NCBI RefSeq assembly: GCF_030283145.1
Contig: NZ_JASNWE010000002.1
Coordinates: 1,404,307 to 1,468,306 of the forward strand
Source: Actinomadura xylanilytica
Lineage (GTDB): Bacteria > Actinomycetota > Actinomycetes > Streptosporangiales > Streptosporangiaceae
Direction: 5' to 3'
DNA: 64,000 bases
Part shown: piece by piece, positions 27,905-36,062 of the stretch
Numbering within the stretch: position 1 is the first letter of the stretch
Layout of the letters: the number at the start of each line of letters is the position of its first letter
Notes under the pieces: generated by a model
The model's database searches: none
The model's input: the letters and a program-made list of their open reading frames with translations, nothing else
What the model was told of the DNA's origin: nothing
Translations under genes and position numbers: made by a program

Positions 27905-27944
27905 AGGCCCGCCGGCACCCTTCGGGGAGCCCGGCGGGCCTTTG
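27905..27944 (+). terminator. Intrinsic terminator after folE
   Basis: AGGCCCGCCGG (27905-27915) pairs perfectly with CCGGCGGGCCT (27931-27941) and is followed by TTG. The 11-bp GC stem with short T-run separates ftsH-folE from folP. Confidence 0.85.
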
Positions 27945-28036
27945 CGTGTGTGACGATCGAATCCCTTTGGACAACGGGCGTCCAGGGCACTGGGCGGCGC
28001 GCGAAGGGCCTCCCGTCTGGGCATAGGCTTGTTCGT

Positions 28037-29002
28037 ATGACCAGTGCCGTCGTTCCAGGACTGCCAGCGCCGGGGCGCTGCCTGGTCATGGGCGTGGTCA
28101 ACGTGACGCCCGACTCGTTCTCCGACGGCGGCACCTGGTTCGACGCCGACAAGGCCATCCGGCACGGGCTCGATCTGGTCGCGGAGGGCGCCGACGTGGT
28201 CGACGTGGGCGGCGAGTCGACCCGTCCCGGCGCCCAGCGGGTGTCCCGTGAGGAGGAGCTCCGCCGGGTCGTCCCGGTCATCGAGGCCCTCTCCGCCGAG
28301 GGCGTGCCGGTCAGCGTCGACACCATGCGCGCCGAGGTGGCCGAGGCCGCCGTCGCCGCGGGAGCCCGGCTCGTCAACGATGTCAGCGGCGGGCTCGCCG
28401 ATCCCGGAATGCCGCGGATGGTCGCCGCGACCGGTGTGCCGTACGTCGTCATGCACTGGCGCGGGCACAGCCACGACATGCAGAGCAGGGCCGTGTACTC
28501 CGACGTGGTGGGCGAGGTCCGCGACGAGCTGCTGCGCCGCGTCGACGCCGTCCTGGCCGAGGGCGTCGACCCGTCCATGATCGTGCTGGACCCCGGGCTC
28601 GGGTTCGCCAAGAGTCCCGAGGCGGGCCACAACTGGGCGCTGCTGGCCCACCTCGACACGCTCCTCGGCACCGGCTACCCGGTGCTCGTCGGGGCGTCCC
28701 GCAAGGGATTCCTCGGGAGGCTCCTGGCGGCCCCCGACGGAACCCGGCGACCGTTCAACGACTGCGACGACGCCACTGTCGCGATCACCGCCCTGGCCGC
28801 CGCGGCGGGTGCCTGGTGCGTGCGGGTGCACCGGGTCCGTCCCAACGCCGACGCCGTTCGGGTGGCCTCCGCCGTACGCACCGCGGGGCCCGCGGGCGCG
28901 TCTGAGCGTCCCGGTATGGCGTCCCGGCGTGATGTGGCGGTGTCCGAAGCCGACAGTGACGCGGCGGGCCGCCGCGGCGATTCCGGGAGCGACCATCGAT
29001 GA
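28037..29002 (+). CDS. folP: Dihydropteroate synthase
   Basis: 321 aa from ATG 28037. The pterin-binding signatures MGVVNVTPDSFSDGG and DVVDVGGESTRPGA lie at the N-terminus, 'LVNDVSGG' and 'YVVMHWRGHS' follow, and 'LVGASRKGFLGRL' carries the conserved Lys/Arg of the active site. The enzyme joins pterin pyrophosphate and p-aminobenzoate and is the sulfonamide target. A Ser/Ala/Arg-rich tail of about 40 residues beyond the barrel is unusual and probably disordered. Its stop overlaps the next start (ATGA), the first of four such couplings. Confidence 0.97.
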   Translation: MTSAVVPGLPAPGRCLVMGVVNVTPDSFSDGGTWFDADKAIRHGLDLVAEGADVVDVGGESTRPGAQRVSREEELRRVVPVIEALSAEGVPVSVDTMRAEVAEAAVAAGARLVNDVSGGLADPGMPRMVAATGVPYVVMHWRGHSHDMQSRAVYSDVVGEVRDELLRRVDAVLAEGVDPSMIVLDPGLGFAKSPEAGHNWALLAHLDTLLGTGYPVLVGASRKGFLGRLLAAPDGTRRPFNDCDDATVAITALAAAAGAWCVRVHRVRPNADAVRVASAVRTAGPAGASERPGMASRRDVAVSEADSDAAGRRGDSGSDHR

Positions 29003-29436
29003 GCCCTGCCGTTGACCGCGCCGACCTGGAAGAGGCCCACGCGGAGTTCTACGCCGCGTTCGAGGAGGGCGATCTCGACCGGATGTCGGCGGTCTGGGCG
29101 GACGGGCCGTACGCCGGGGGCGTGTCGTGCGTGCATCCCGGCTGGCCGATGCTGCGCGGCCGGGACGAGGTGCTCCGCTCGTGGGCGCTGATCATGGCCA
29201 ACACCACATACATCCAATTTGTCCTGACTGATGTGGAATGTGATGCTTACGGGGACCATGCGGTGGTCACCTGCAAGGAGAACGTCCTCACCGCCGACGA
29301 GGGCACCGAGACGGGCTTCCTCGCCGGGGGGAGCATCGTGGCGACCAATGTGTTCGTCCGGCTCGGCGGGGAATGGCGACTCCTGCTCCATCACGGTTCC
29401 CCCGTACTCAATGGAGCAGAGGCAGAGGAAGAATGA
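28999..29436 (+). CDS. NTF2-like (SnoaL/DUF4440-type) protein in the folate operon
   Basis: 145 aa from ATG 28999, overlapping the folP stop. The NTF2-like cone fold is indicated by the helical start 'LEEAHAEFYAAFEEGDLDRMSAVWAD', 'VHPGWPMLRGRDEVLRSWALIM' and alternating strands ending 'TNVFVRLGGEWRLLLHHGSPV'. It is embedded between folP and folB with 4-bp overlaps on both sides. The same gene occurs at this place in other actinomycetes, so a link to folate metabolism is likely but no reaction is evident. Confidence 0.88.
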   Translation: MSPAVDRADLEEAHAEFYAAFEEGDLDRMSAVWADGPYAGGVSCVHPGWPMLRGRDEVLRSWALIMANTTYIQFVLTDVECDAYGDHAVVTCKENVLTADEGTETGFLAGGSIVATNVFVRLGGEWRLLLHHGSPVLNGAEAEEE

Positions 29437-29798
29437 CTCTCGACCGGATAGAGCTGCGCGGCCTGCGCGCCCGCGGCCGGCACGGCTGCCTCCCCGCCGA
29501 GCGTGAGCTCGGGCAGGAGTTCGTGGTGGACGTCGCGCTGGGGCTCGACACCCGCCCGGCCGCGGCCGGAGATGATCTGTCGCGTACCGTCGACTACGGA
29601 TCACTCGCCGGCCGCCTGGTCGCCGTCGTCGAAGGGGAGCCCGTCGACCTCATCGAGACTCTGGCCGGCCGGTTGGCGGAGGTCTGCCTGCAAGACACGC
29701 TGGTGATGGAGGCCGAGGTCACCGTCCACAAGCCGAGTGCCCCGGTGCCGCACCCCTTCACGGACGTGGCCGTGAAGATCACGAGGAGTCGCCCATGA
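29433..29798 (+). CDS. folB: Dihydroneopterin aldolase
   Basis: 121 aa from ATG 29433, overlapping the previous stop. Conserved features: DRIELRGLRARGRHGCLPAERELGQEFVVDVAL, DDLSRTVDYGSLAG and 'VTVHKPSAPVP' near the end, where the Lys is catalytic. It converts dihydroneopterin to 6-hydroxymethyl-dihydropterin and glycolaldehyde and normally forms an octamer. It is translationally coupled to folK by ATGA. Confidence 0.96.
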   Translation: MTLDRIELRGLRARGRHGCLPAERELGQEFVVDVALGLDTRPAAAGDDLSRTVDYGSLAGRLVAVVEGEPVDLIETLAGRLAEVCLQDTLVMEAEVTVHKPSAPVPHPFTDVAVKITRSRP

Positions 29799-30382
29799 CA
29801 GCGTCCGACCGCATGCCCGACCGCACCGCGACCGGTGGCCACATGCTGGTCCAGCACCGAGTCGTCTTCTCGCTCGGCAGCAATCTCGGCGACCGCCTGG
29901 AGAACATCCAGGACGCGGTCGACGCTCTGTTCGACGCCCCCGGGCTGGATTTCGTCGCGCTGTCCCCGGTGTACGAGACCACTCCGTTCGCGCCGCCCGG
30001 CGAGACGCTGCCCGAGCAGGACGACTTCCTCAACATCGTCCTGGTCGCCGACACCCGGCTCCCCCCGGAGAACCTCCTCGAACGCATCCTCAACATCGAG
30101 AACTCGATGCAGCGCGTCCGGGAGGTCCGCTGGGGGCCGCGCACCCTCGACATCGACATCGTGGTGTTCGGGAACGTCTCGTCCGCCGATCCCCACCTGA
30201 CCCTGCCGCATCCCCGCGCGCACGAGCGGGCGTTCGTGCTGGTCCCGTGGGCCGACATCGAGCCGGACGTGCTGCTGCCCGGCCACGGCCGGATCGGCGA
30301 CCTGGCCGGTGCCAAGCAGGCGGAAGGAGGCCCGTCGGCCGTCCGCCGCCGGGAAGACCTGACCTTGCAGCCGCCTGCATGA
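29795..30382 (+). CDS. folK: 2-amino-4-hydroxy-6-hydroxymethyldihydropteridine pyrophosphokinase
   Basis: 195 aa from ATG 29795. The N-terminal 20 residues are variable; the enzyme proper starts RVVFSLGSNLGDRLENIQDAV. The signature RWGPRTLDIDIVVFG holds the Mg-binding Asp pair and is followed by LPHPRAHERAFVLVPWADI. HPPK transfers pyrophosphate from ATP to hydroxymethyl-dihydropterin, making the FolP substrate, so this cluster encodes consecutive steps of the pathway. Its stop overlaps the DUF3180 gene start. Confidence 0.97.
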   Translation: MTASDRMPDRTATGGHMLVQHRVVFSLGSNLGDRLENIQDAVDALFDAPGLDFVALSPVYETTPFAPPGETLPEQDDFLNIVLVADTRLPPENLLERILNIENSMQRVREVRWGPRTLDIDIVVFGNVSSADPHLTLPHPRAHERAFVLVPWADIEPDVLLPGHGRIGDLAGAKQAEGGPSAVRRREDLTLQPPA

Positions 30383-30852
30383 AGCACACTCGCCCACTGC
30401 CCCTCATCGCCCTGGTGATCGTGGTCGCACTGATCACCTGGGCGGTGCTGCGCACCGCCTACGTGTCGCTGCCGCCGCTGCCCTGGACCGCGGTGCCTAC
30501 GCTGCTGCTGCTCGCCCTCGGGGAGGCGTTCACCGGTGTGAACGTGCTGCGCCGGATCCGCCGCAAGCCCGGGACCAAGCCGGTCGAGCCCCTGGTCGTC
30601 GCGCGGATGGCCGCCCTCGGCAAGGCCAGCGCGCACGCGGCGGGGGTGCTCGGCGGCGTCTTCGCCGGCTTCGCCGCCAGCCTCGGCGACGCGCTCGACA
30701 AGCCGACGCCCCGGCACGACTTCTTCGTCAGCGGCGGCACGTTCCTGGCGGCGATGGTGCTGGTCGGCGCCGCCTTCTTCCTGGAGTACGCGTGCCGGGT
30801 TCCCAAGGACCCGGAGGAGGAGTCCAGGAAGCACGGCGCATCCCGTTCTTGA
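30379..30852 (+). CDS. DUF3180 family membrane protein
   Basis: 157 aa from ATG 30379 (MKHTRPLPLIALVIVVALITW), overlapping folK by ATGA. Four hydrophobic segments are visible: residues about 7-24, 35-52, 74-96 and 112-130. A basic loop 'RRIRRKPGTKPVEPLVVARMAALGKASAHAAG' lies between segments 2 and 3. DUF3180 proteins are the usual last gene of actinobacterial fol operons. Their function is not known. Confidence 0.92.
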   Translation: MKHTRPLPLIALVIVVALITWAVLRTAYVSLPPLPWTAVPTLLLLALGEAFTGVNVLRRIRRKPGTKPVEPLVVARMAALGKASAHAAGVLGGVFAGFAASLGDALDKPTPRHDFFVSGGTFLAAMVLVGAAFFLEYACRVPKDPEEESRKHGASRS

Positions 30853-30889
30853 CGCCTGGTGCTTGACGTTCGCGCTGGGCGTTCTCGGT

Positions 30890-31534
30890 TCACGGATGTG
30901 CTGCGTGGCGAGCGGGCGTTCCGTGGCCGGGTGGCGGGCCGCCCTCCGATGAGAGGGCGGCGGCCGGGGTGAGCCCGTCCAGGACCATGCCGAGGAGCCT
31001 GTCGAGGTGGCCGGGGTCGCCGCCGAACGCCTTCTCGTTACCCCACGTGACACCGTGCACGAGGGCGAAGAACTCCATGGCGTCGATGTCGGCGCGGATC
31101 TCCCCCGCCTCCTGGGCCTGCGTCAGCAGTGCCGTGCCGGCCTTGCGCATCGCCGTGCAGGACGCGTGCAGATCGGACGTCTCGTCGCGCAGCGTCGTCG
31201 TGAGCGCCGCGGTCAGGCCCGGGTAGGTCGTACTGATCTCGATGAACGACCGGGCCCAGTCGATCAGCACCGTTCGGCCCGGGGGCCGGTCGAGCATGCT
31301 CTGGCCCTTGGCCTTGAGCTCGTCGAAGCGCTCGCGCAGCAGGGCTTCGAGCAGGGAGTCACGGGTCGGGAAGTGCCGGTAGAGCGTGCCGATCCCGACG
31401 CCGGCGTGCCGTGCGACGTCTTCGAGGGACGACTCGATGCCGCGCTCGGCGAAGGCCGTGCGCGCCTCGTTGAGGAGCCGGTCGTAGTTGCGCCGTGCGT
31501 CCGCGCGCATCGGCTTTGGCGCGGTTTCGCCCAC
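30890..31534 (-). CDS. TetR/AcrR-family transcriptional regulator
   Basis: 214 aa from GTG 31534. The N-terminal HTH reads RTAFAERGIESSLEDVARHAGVGIGTLYRHFPTRDSLLEALL (residues about 27-68), a textbook TetR domain. The C-terminal ligand domain is helical (TetR_C-type, 'LIDWARSFIEISTTYPGLTAAL'). It is divergent from the LLM oxidoreductase at 31627; a perfect 17-bp palindrome lies between them. It is likely to repress both. Confidence 0.93.
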   Translation of the reverse strand: MGETAPKPMRADARRNYDRLLNEARTAFAERGIESSLEDVARHAGVGIGTLYRHFPTRDSLLEALLRERFDELKAKGQSMLDRPPGRTVLIDWARSFIEISTTYPGLTAALTTTLRDETSDLHASCTAMRKAGTALLTQAQEAGEIRADIDAMEFFALVHGVTWGNEKAFGGDPGHLDRLLGMVLDGLTPAAALSSEGGPPPGHGTPARHAAHP

Positions 31535-31554
31535 CTTGCTCTCCTCGAGTTGCC

Positions 31555-31610
31555 AACCGGAGTCTGCCTCCTTATTGTAGCCGTGGACAGGCCGGAGGCA
31601 GCCTCCGGTT
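31555..31610. promoter_or_regulatory. Palindromic operator pair between divergent tetR and LLM oxidoreductase genes
   Basis: CCGGAGGCAGCCTCCGG (31592-31608) is a perfect 8+1+8 palindrome. A weaker copy, CCGGAGTCTGCCTCC, lies at 31557-31571. Together AACCGGAG... (31555-31571) and ...CTCCGGTT (31594-31610) form a long near-perfect inverted repeat (16 of 17). The strong copy is 19 bp before the oxidoreductase start. Confidence 0.8.
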
Positions 31611-31626
31611 AACGGTGGAGGGAGTC

Positions 31627-32523
31627 GTGATCAGCATGGACGAGATCAGGCGGCGGCTCGGCCCGTTCGGCGTCTGGATCGCGCCGGACACGTTGCTGAG
31701 GACGCCCGTGCCCGTGCAGCGCGCGCAGTTCGCCCGGATCGAGGGGCTCGGCTACGGGTCGCTGTGGAGCGGTGAGCCGCCGGCGGTCTCGTCGGCGGGC
31801 GGACGTGAGGCGTTCAGCCAGCACGGCCTGATGCTGGCCGCGACCGAGCGGCTCGTCGTCGGCACCGGCATCGCCAACATCGGGATGCGCGACCCGGTCG
31901 CCATGCGCGGTGGCGCCGCGACGCTCGCCGAGGCGTATCCGGGCCGCTTCATCCTCGGGCTCGGCGGGCAGAGCGGCGAGCGCCCGCTGAAGCGACTGCG
32001 CGAGTACCTCGACGCGATGGACGCCGCGACGTCGATCCTCCCCGAGGTCGACTACCCGCGCGTCCTGGCCGCCCTCGGTCCCAAGGCGCACGAGCTGGCC
32101 GGCGAGCGCGCCGACGGCGTGCACCCCTTCCTTCAGCCGCTGGAGCACACGGCGCTCGCGCGCAAGGCCCTGCGGCCGGGCGCGCTGCTCGTCCCGCACC
32201 AGATCCTGACGCTCGACACCGATCCGGACAGGGCGCGCGGCAGGTTGCGCGCGATGCTGTCCGCCGGGGGCGGCGCCATGGCCGAGAGCCCGTACACCCG
32301 GCACTACCGGCGGCTCGGATACGGCGACGACGACCTGGGCGGCGATCGCAGCGACCGGTTCGTCGACGCGGTCCTGGCCTGGGGCGACGAGGCCGCCGTC
32401 GCCGACCGGCTGCGGGCCCACCTGGCCGCGGGCGCCGACCACGTGCTGCTGCACCCGTTCGCACCCGACCTGCCCGCCGCCGTCGACCAGCTCGAACGGC
32501 TCGTGCCGAGGCTGACCGGATGA
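31627..32523 (+). CDS. LLM-class F420-dependent oxidoreductase
   Basis: 298 aa from GTG 31627, 6 bp after GGTGGAGGGAG; ATG 31636 is an alternative. It has the luciferase-like TIM-barrel pattern of F420-dependent enzymes: FGVWIAPDTL, IEGLGYGSLWSGE, 'ATERLVVGTGIANI...DPVAMRGGAATLAEAYPGRFILGLGGQSG', and a C-terminal 'GDEAAVADRLRAHLAAGADHVLLHPF'. Substrates of this class range from drugs to fatty-acid derivatives and cannot be chosen here. It is controlled by the divergent TetR gene. Confidence 0.92.
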   Translation: MISMDEIRRRLGPFGVWIAPDTLLRTPVPVQRAQFARIEGLGYGSLWSGEPPAVSSAGGREAFSQHGLMLAATERLVVGTGIANIGMRDPVAMRGGAATLAEAYPGRFILGLGGQSGERPLKRLREYLDAMDAATSILPEVDYPRVLAALGPKAHELAGERADGVHPFLQPLEHTALARKALRPGALLVPHQILTLDTDPDRARGRLRAMLSAGGGAMAESPYTRHYRRLGYGDDDLGGDRSDRFVDAVLAWGDEAAVADRLRAHLAAGADHVLLHPFAPDLPAAVDQLERLVPRLTG

Positions 32524-32618
32524 GGCCGCCCGGGACGACGCCGCCCGTCCCGACGCCGCCCGGGACGACGCTGTCTGAGGTGGGGCCGCCTGGGGCGAGG
32601 CCGCCTGAGGTGGGGCGG

Positions 32619-33767
32619 CTACTTGTCGATGTCGCCGACGACGAAGAACATCGATCCGAGAATGGCGATCATGTCGGCGACCAGATGGCCCGGCAGCAGC
32701 TCGGCCAGCACCTGCACGTTGTTGAACGAGGCCGACCGCAGCTTCAGCCGCCACGGGGTCTTCTCGCCCCGCGACACCAGGTAGTAGCCGTTGATGCCGA
32801 GCGGGTTCTCGGTCCACGCGTAGGTGTGGCCCTCGGGCACCTTCAGCACCTTGGGCAGTCGCTGGTTGATCGGGCCCGGCGGCAGCTCGGCCAGCCGGTC
32901 CAGGCACGCCTCGGCCAGGTCGAGCGAGGCGTACACCTGGTCGAGGAGGCATTCGAACCGGGCCAGGCAGTCGCCCTCCGACCGCGTCACCACCCGCGGG
33001 GCGAGCTCGCCGTACGCCAGGTACGGTTCGTCCCGCCGCAGGTCGAAGTCGACGCCCGCCGCGCGCGCGATGGGCCCGGACACCCCGTACTGGAGGATCT
33101 GCTCGCGCGTGATGACCCCGACGCCGCGGGTCCGCGCCCGGAAGATCTCGTTCCCCATGATCAGGTCGGCGAGGTCCGACATCCGGGCCCGCACGTCGCC
33201 GACCGCGTGCCGCGCCCGGCCCGTCCAGCCCGCGGGCAGCTCCTCCTTCAGGCCGCCGACCCGGTTGAACATGTAGTGCATCCGGCCGCCGGCGATCTCC
33301 TCCATGACCCGCTGAAGGGTCTCGCGTTCCCGGAACGCGTAGAAGATCGGCGTGATCGCGCCCACCTCGAGCGGATAGGAGCCCAGGAACATCAGGTGGT
33401 TGAGCACCCGGTTGAGCTCGGCCAGCAGCGTCCGCGCCCATACCGCCCGCGCGGGCACCTCCATGCCCAGCATCCGCTCCACCGCGAGCACCACGCCGAG
33501 CTCGCTGGAGAACGCCGACAGCCAGTCGTGCCGGTTGGCCAGCACGATGATCTGCCGGAAGTCGCGCACCTCGAACAGCTTCTCCGCACCCCGGTGCATG
33601 TAGCCGATGATCGGCTCGGCCGCGGAGATGCGCTCGCCGTCCAGCGTCAGCCGCAGCCGCAGCACGCCATGCGTGGACGGGTGCTGCGGGCCGATGTTGA
33701 GGGTCATGTCCTCGGTGGCGAGCTCCTTGGCGCCCGCTCCGATCCCGACGATCCGTTCGGTGCTCAT
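32619..33767 (-). CDS. nuoD: Orphan NADH-quinone oxidoreductase subunit D (49-kDa / NDUFS2 homologue)
   Basis: 382 aa from ATG 33767. Family blocks: MTLNIGPQHPSTHGVLRLRLTLDG, PIIGYMHRGAEKLFEVRDF (the usual quinone-site His-rich region), NRVLNHLMFLGSYPLEVGA, and the C-terminal VQVLAELLPGHLVADMIAILGSMFFVVGDIDK. It is shorter than the 430-440 aa subunit D of full actinobacterial nuo operons. No other nuo gene is in the window, so this is probably a second, stand-alone copy. A MidA/NDUFAF7-like methyltransferase, known in mitochondria to modify this subunit, lies 5 kb away. Confidence 0.95.
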   Translation of the reverse strand: MSTERIVGIGAGAKELATEDMTLNIGPQHPSTHGVLRLRLTLDGERISAAEPIIGYMHRGAEKLFEVRDFRQIIVLANRHDWLSAFSSELGVVLAVERMLGMEVPARAVWARTLLAELNRVLNHLMFLGSYPLEVGAITPIFYAFRERETLQRVMEEIAGGRMHYMFNRVGGLKEELPAGWTGRARHAVGDVRARMSDLADLIMGNEIFRARTRGVGVITREQILQYGVSGPIARAAGVDFDLRRDEPYLAYGELAPRVVTRSEGDCLARFECLLDQVYASLDLAEACLDRLAELPPGPINQRLPKVLKVPEGHTYAWTENPLGINGYYLVSRGEKTPWRLKLRSASFNNVQVLAELLPGHLVADMIAILGSMFFVVGDIDK

Positions 33768-33846
33768 GGTCGCGTCCTCGCCGCTCCGATCACGTCTCCA
33801 TGGTCCCATGGCGGGCGGTGCGCGGTTTCCGGTTGACTAGGGGGCA

Positions 33847-34482
33847 ATGAACGCAAGTCATGGCGAACTGGCGATGCATCATCCGAACCCGCCCTTTCCC
33901 GGCCCTTCGCAGGGGCCTGGGCCCGGCGCGTCCCCACCTCCGATGGCAACCGCGCCCCACCCCCCGGGCGCGCCACCCCCGGTCTATGCCGCCGATCAGG
34001 CGTTCGCCTCGGGCGGCGGGCTGCCATGGTCGCGCATCTCCAAACGGCACACGTGGCACCGGGCGACGAGCGCCGCCCTCACCGCGGTGCCGATCGCGGC
34101 CCTCGGCGCGTTCCTGGTCTCCCGCAATGCCGGGCTGCCCGGCGCCGCGCTGTGGGTCGCCGCGGTCATCGTCAGCGTCGCCCTCGCCGGGATCGTCGCC
34201 GAACTGGCCTGCCGCTCGCTCGGCTACGCCGAACGCGCCGACGACCTCATCGTGACGCGCGGCGTGTTCGTCAAGCGCCTCATCGTCGTCCCGTACGGAC
34301 GGATGCAGTTCGTCGACGTGACCGCCGGGCTGCTGGAACGCTGGATGGGCATCGCGACCGTCCGCATGCACACCGCGGCGGCGGCCACCGACGCCACCAT
34401 CCCCGGGCTCCCCGCGGCCGAGGCCGCGCTGCTCCGCGACCGCCTCGCCCAGAAGGGCGAGGAGCGGAGCATGGGCCTGTGA
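33847..34482 (+). CDS. PH-domain (bPH2/DUF304) membrane protein, short paralogue
   Basis: 211 aa from ATG 33847. A Pro-rich N-terminus (about 60 aa) precedes two membrane helices (about residues 75-95 and 100-121), then a bacterial PH-like domain: ERADDLIVTRGVFVKRLIVVPYGRMQFVDVTAGLLERWMGIATVRMHTAAAA. The gene ends with a GTGA overlap to the longer PH-domain gene, so the two form an operon. Proteins of this YdbS/YdbT type occur as neighbouring pairs, and B. subtilis relatives affect antibiotic and bacteriocin sensitivity; here the role is inferred only. Confidence 0.9.
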   Translation: MNASHGELAMHHPNPPFPGPSQGPGPGASPPPMATAPHPPGAPPPVYAADQAFASGGGLPWSRISKRHTWHRATSAALTAVPIAALGAFLVSRNAGLPGAALWVAAVIVSVALAGIVAELACRSLGYAERADDLIVTRGVFVKRLIVVPYGRMQFVDVTAGLLERWMGIATVRMHTAAAATDATIPGLPAAEAALLRDRLAQKGEERSMGL

Positions 34483-36050
34483 GCTTCGACCGCGGGGATC
34501 CCACTGCCCGGCCTCCCGTGCCGCCCGCGGGTCCGCCGTTCGCGGCCGGGCTGCGAGGTGGTTCGGCTGTTGCGGGGGGCTCGCCGCCCGTTCCTCCTGG
34601 TGGTCCCGGGTTCGTTGGGGCGCCGGTAGGGGTGGGCGTGCCTTATGGGGCTGGTGGGATGCCGCCTCATGTCCAGGGCTACGGGCCATATCGCGGGGGA
34701 CCTCCGCCGGGGTACGGGTATCGGCCGCCTCCGGTTCGGTTCTCTGAGGGGACGCATCGGCTGCATTGGGCCACGGCTCCGTTGCGGGCGTTCGTCTTCA
34801 TGGTCATCGGCTTCGTGCTGCTGGGCTTCCCGCTGTTGCTGACCCAGCGGAGCGGAGGTGTCACGCAGGTGCTCAGCCCGGTGGTGCTCCTCCGGTTCGT
34901 GCTCGTGATGGCGCCCATGATGGTGATCGCCGTCGGGTCGGGGCTGTGGGCCTGGCTTTCGCTGCGGTTCCGGGTCGATGGCGAGGACCTGGTGGTGGAG
35001 ACCGGGCTGCTGCGCAAGAGGAAGCGGCGGATCCCGCTTTCGCGGGTCCAGGCGATCGATGTGGTGCGGCCCCTGGTGACGCGGGTGTTCGCGCTCGCCG
35101 AGGTGCGGGTGGAGCTGGCCGGTGGTGCGCAGAGCGAGATCGCGCTGCGTTACCTGGGACGGAACGCGGCGCAGCAGCTCCGGGCCGAGCTGCTCGCGCG
35201 CGCGGCCGGGCTGCCCGGTCATACCCCGGAGGCGCCCGAGCGTCCTGTGTGGCAGGTTCCGTTCGGGGCGCTGCTCGGGTCGCTGGTGCTGCGGCTGCCG
35301 GTGATCGGGACGGCGCTGCTGTTCCCTGCCTCCCTGGTGCTCCTGGTGGCGTACCGGGAGGTCGGGATGCTCGCGGTCACGGTTCCGGCCCTGCTGGGGC
35401 TGATCCGCGGGGTGGTGGCGCCGCTGGTGATGTACGCCAACTTCAAGGTGGCGATGTCGCCCGACGGCATCCGGCTCCGGTACGGGTTGCTGGAGACCCG
35501 GATGCAGACGCTGCCGCCGGGCCGGGTGCAGGCGGTCGGGATGGTCGAGCCGGCGATCTGGCGCGCGTTCGGCTGGGTGCGGCTCGACGTCACCGTGGCC
35601 GGGTACGCGGGCGATCGTCAGGCGCTGTCGTCCACGCTGCTGCCGGTGGCGCCGCGGTCGGTGGCGGTGGGGCTGATCTCGCAGGTGTTCCCCGGCAGCG
35701 ATGTCGACGCCGTCCCGCTGCTGCCCGCCTCGGCCCGGTCCGTGGCGCTGGACCACGCGGACGGGGCGGGCACCGACGACACGGTGTTCGTGACCCGGCA
35801 CGGCTGGCCGTGTCGGCGCACCGACGTGATCGCCCATGTGCGGGCGCAGAGCGTGCGGCTCACTGTGAACCCGCTCCAGCGGCTGCTGCGCCTGGCGACC
35901 GTCCACGTGGACGCGCCGCCCGGGCCGGTCAGGGTGGCCGCCGCCGGGCGCGACCTCGGTGAGGCGCGCGCGATTGTGGAGTCGACCGCGCATCGGGCCC
36001 GGGCCGCGCGCCGTTCCGGCGGCGACCCGGCCCACTGGGCGGCCCGCTGA
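34479..36050 (+). CDS. PH-domain (bPH2/DUF304) membrane protein, long YdbT-like paralogue
   Basis: 523 aa from GTG 34479, coupled to the preceding gene. A Pro/Gly-rich N-terminus (about 80 aa) is followed by helix pairs and repeated PH-like units: DLVVETGLLRKRKRRIPLSRVQAIDVVRPLVTRVFALAEVRVELAGG, 'GIRLRYGLLETRMQTLPPGRVQAVGMVEPAIWRAFGWVRLDVTVAGY', and a third 'CRRTDVIAHVRAQSVRLTVNPLQRLLRLATVHVD'. Each has the LxxxRVQxV core of this family. With the short partner it resembles the B. subtilis YdbST pair. Probably envelope stress or lipid related. Confidence 0.91.
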   Translation: MSFDRGDPTARPPVPPAGPPFAAGLRGGSAVAGGSPPVPPGGPGFVGAPVGVGVPYGAGGMPPHVQGYGPYRGGPPPGYGYRPPPVRFSEGTHRLHWATAPLRAFVFMVIGFVLLGFPLLLTQRSGGVTQVLSPVVLLRFVLVMAPMMVIAVGSGLWAWLSLRFRVDGEDLVVETGLLRKRKRRIPLSRVQAIDVVRPLVTRVFALAEVRVELAGGAQSEIALRYLGRNAAQQLRAELLARAAGLPGHTPEAPERPVWQVPFGALLGSLVLRLPVIGTALLFPASLVLLVAYREVGMLAVTVPALLGLIRGVVAPLVMYANFKVAMSPDGIRLRYGLLETRMQTLPPGRVQAVGMVEPAIWRAFGWVRLDVTVAGYAGDRQALSSTLLPVAPRSVAVGLISQVFPGSDVDAVPLLPASARSVALDHADGAGTDDTVFVTRHGWPCRRTDVIAHVRAQSVRLTVNPLQRLLRLATVHVDAPPGPVRVAAAGRDLGEARAIVESTAHRARAARRSGGDPAHWAAR

Positions 36051-36062
36051 GCGCGGCCCGGC

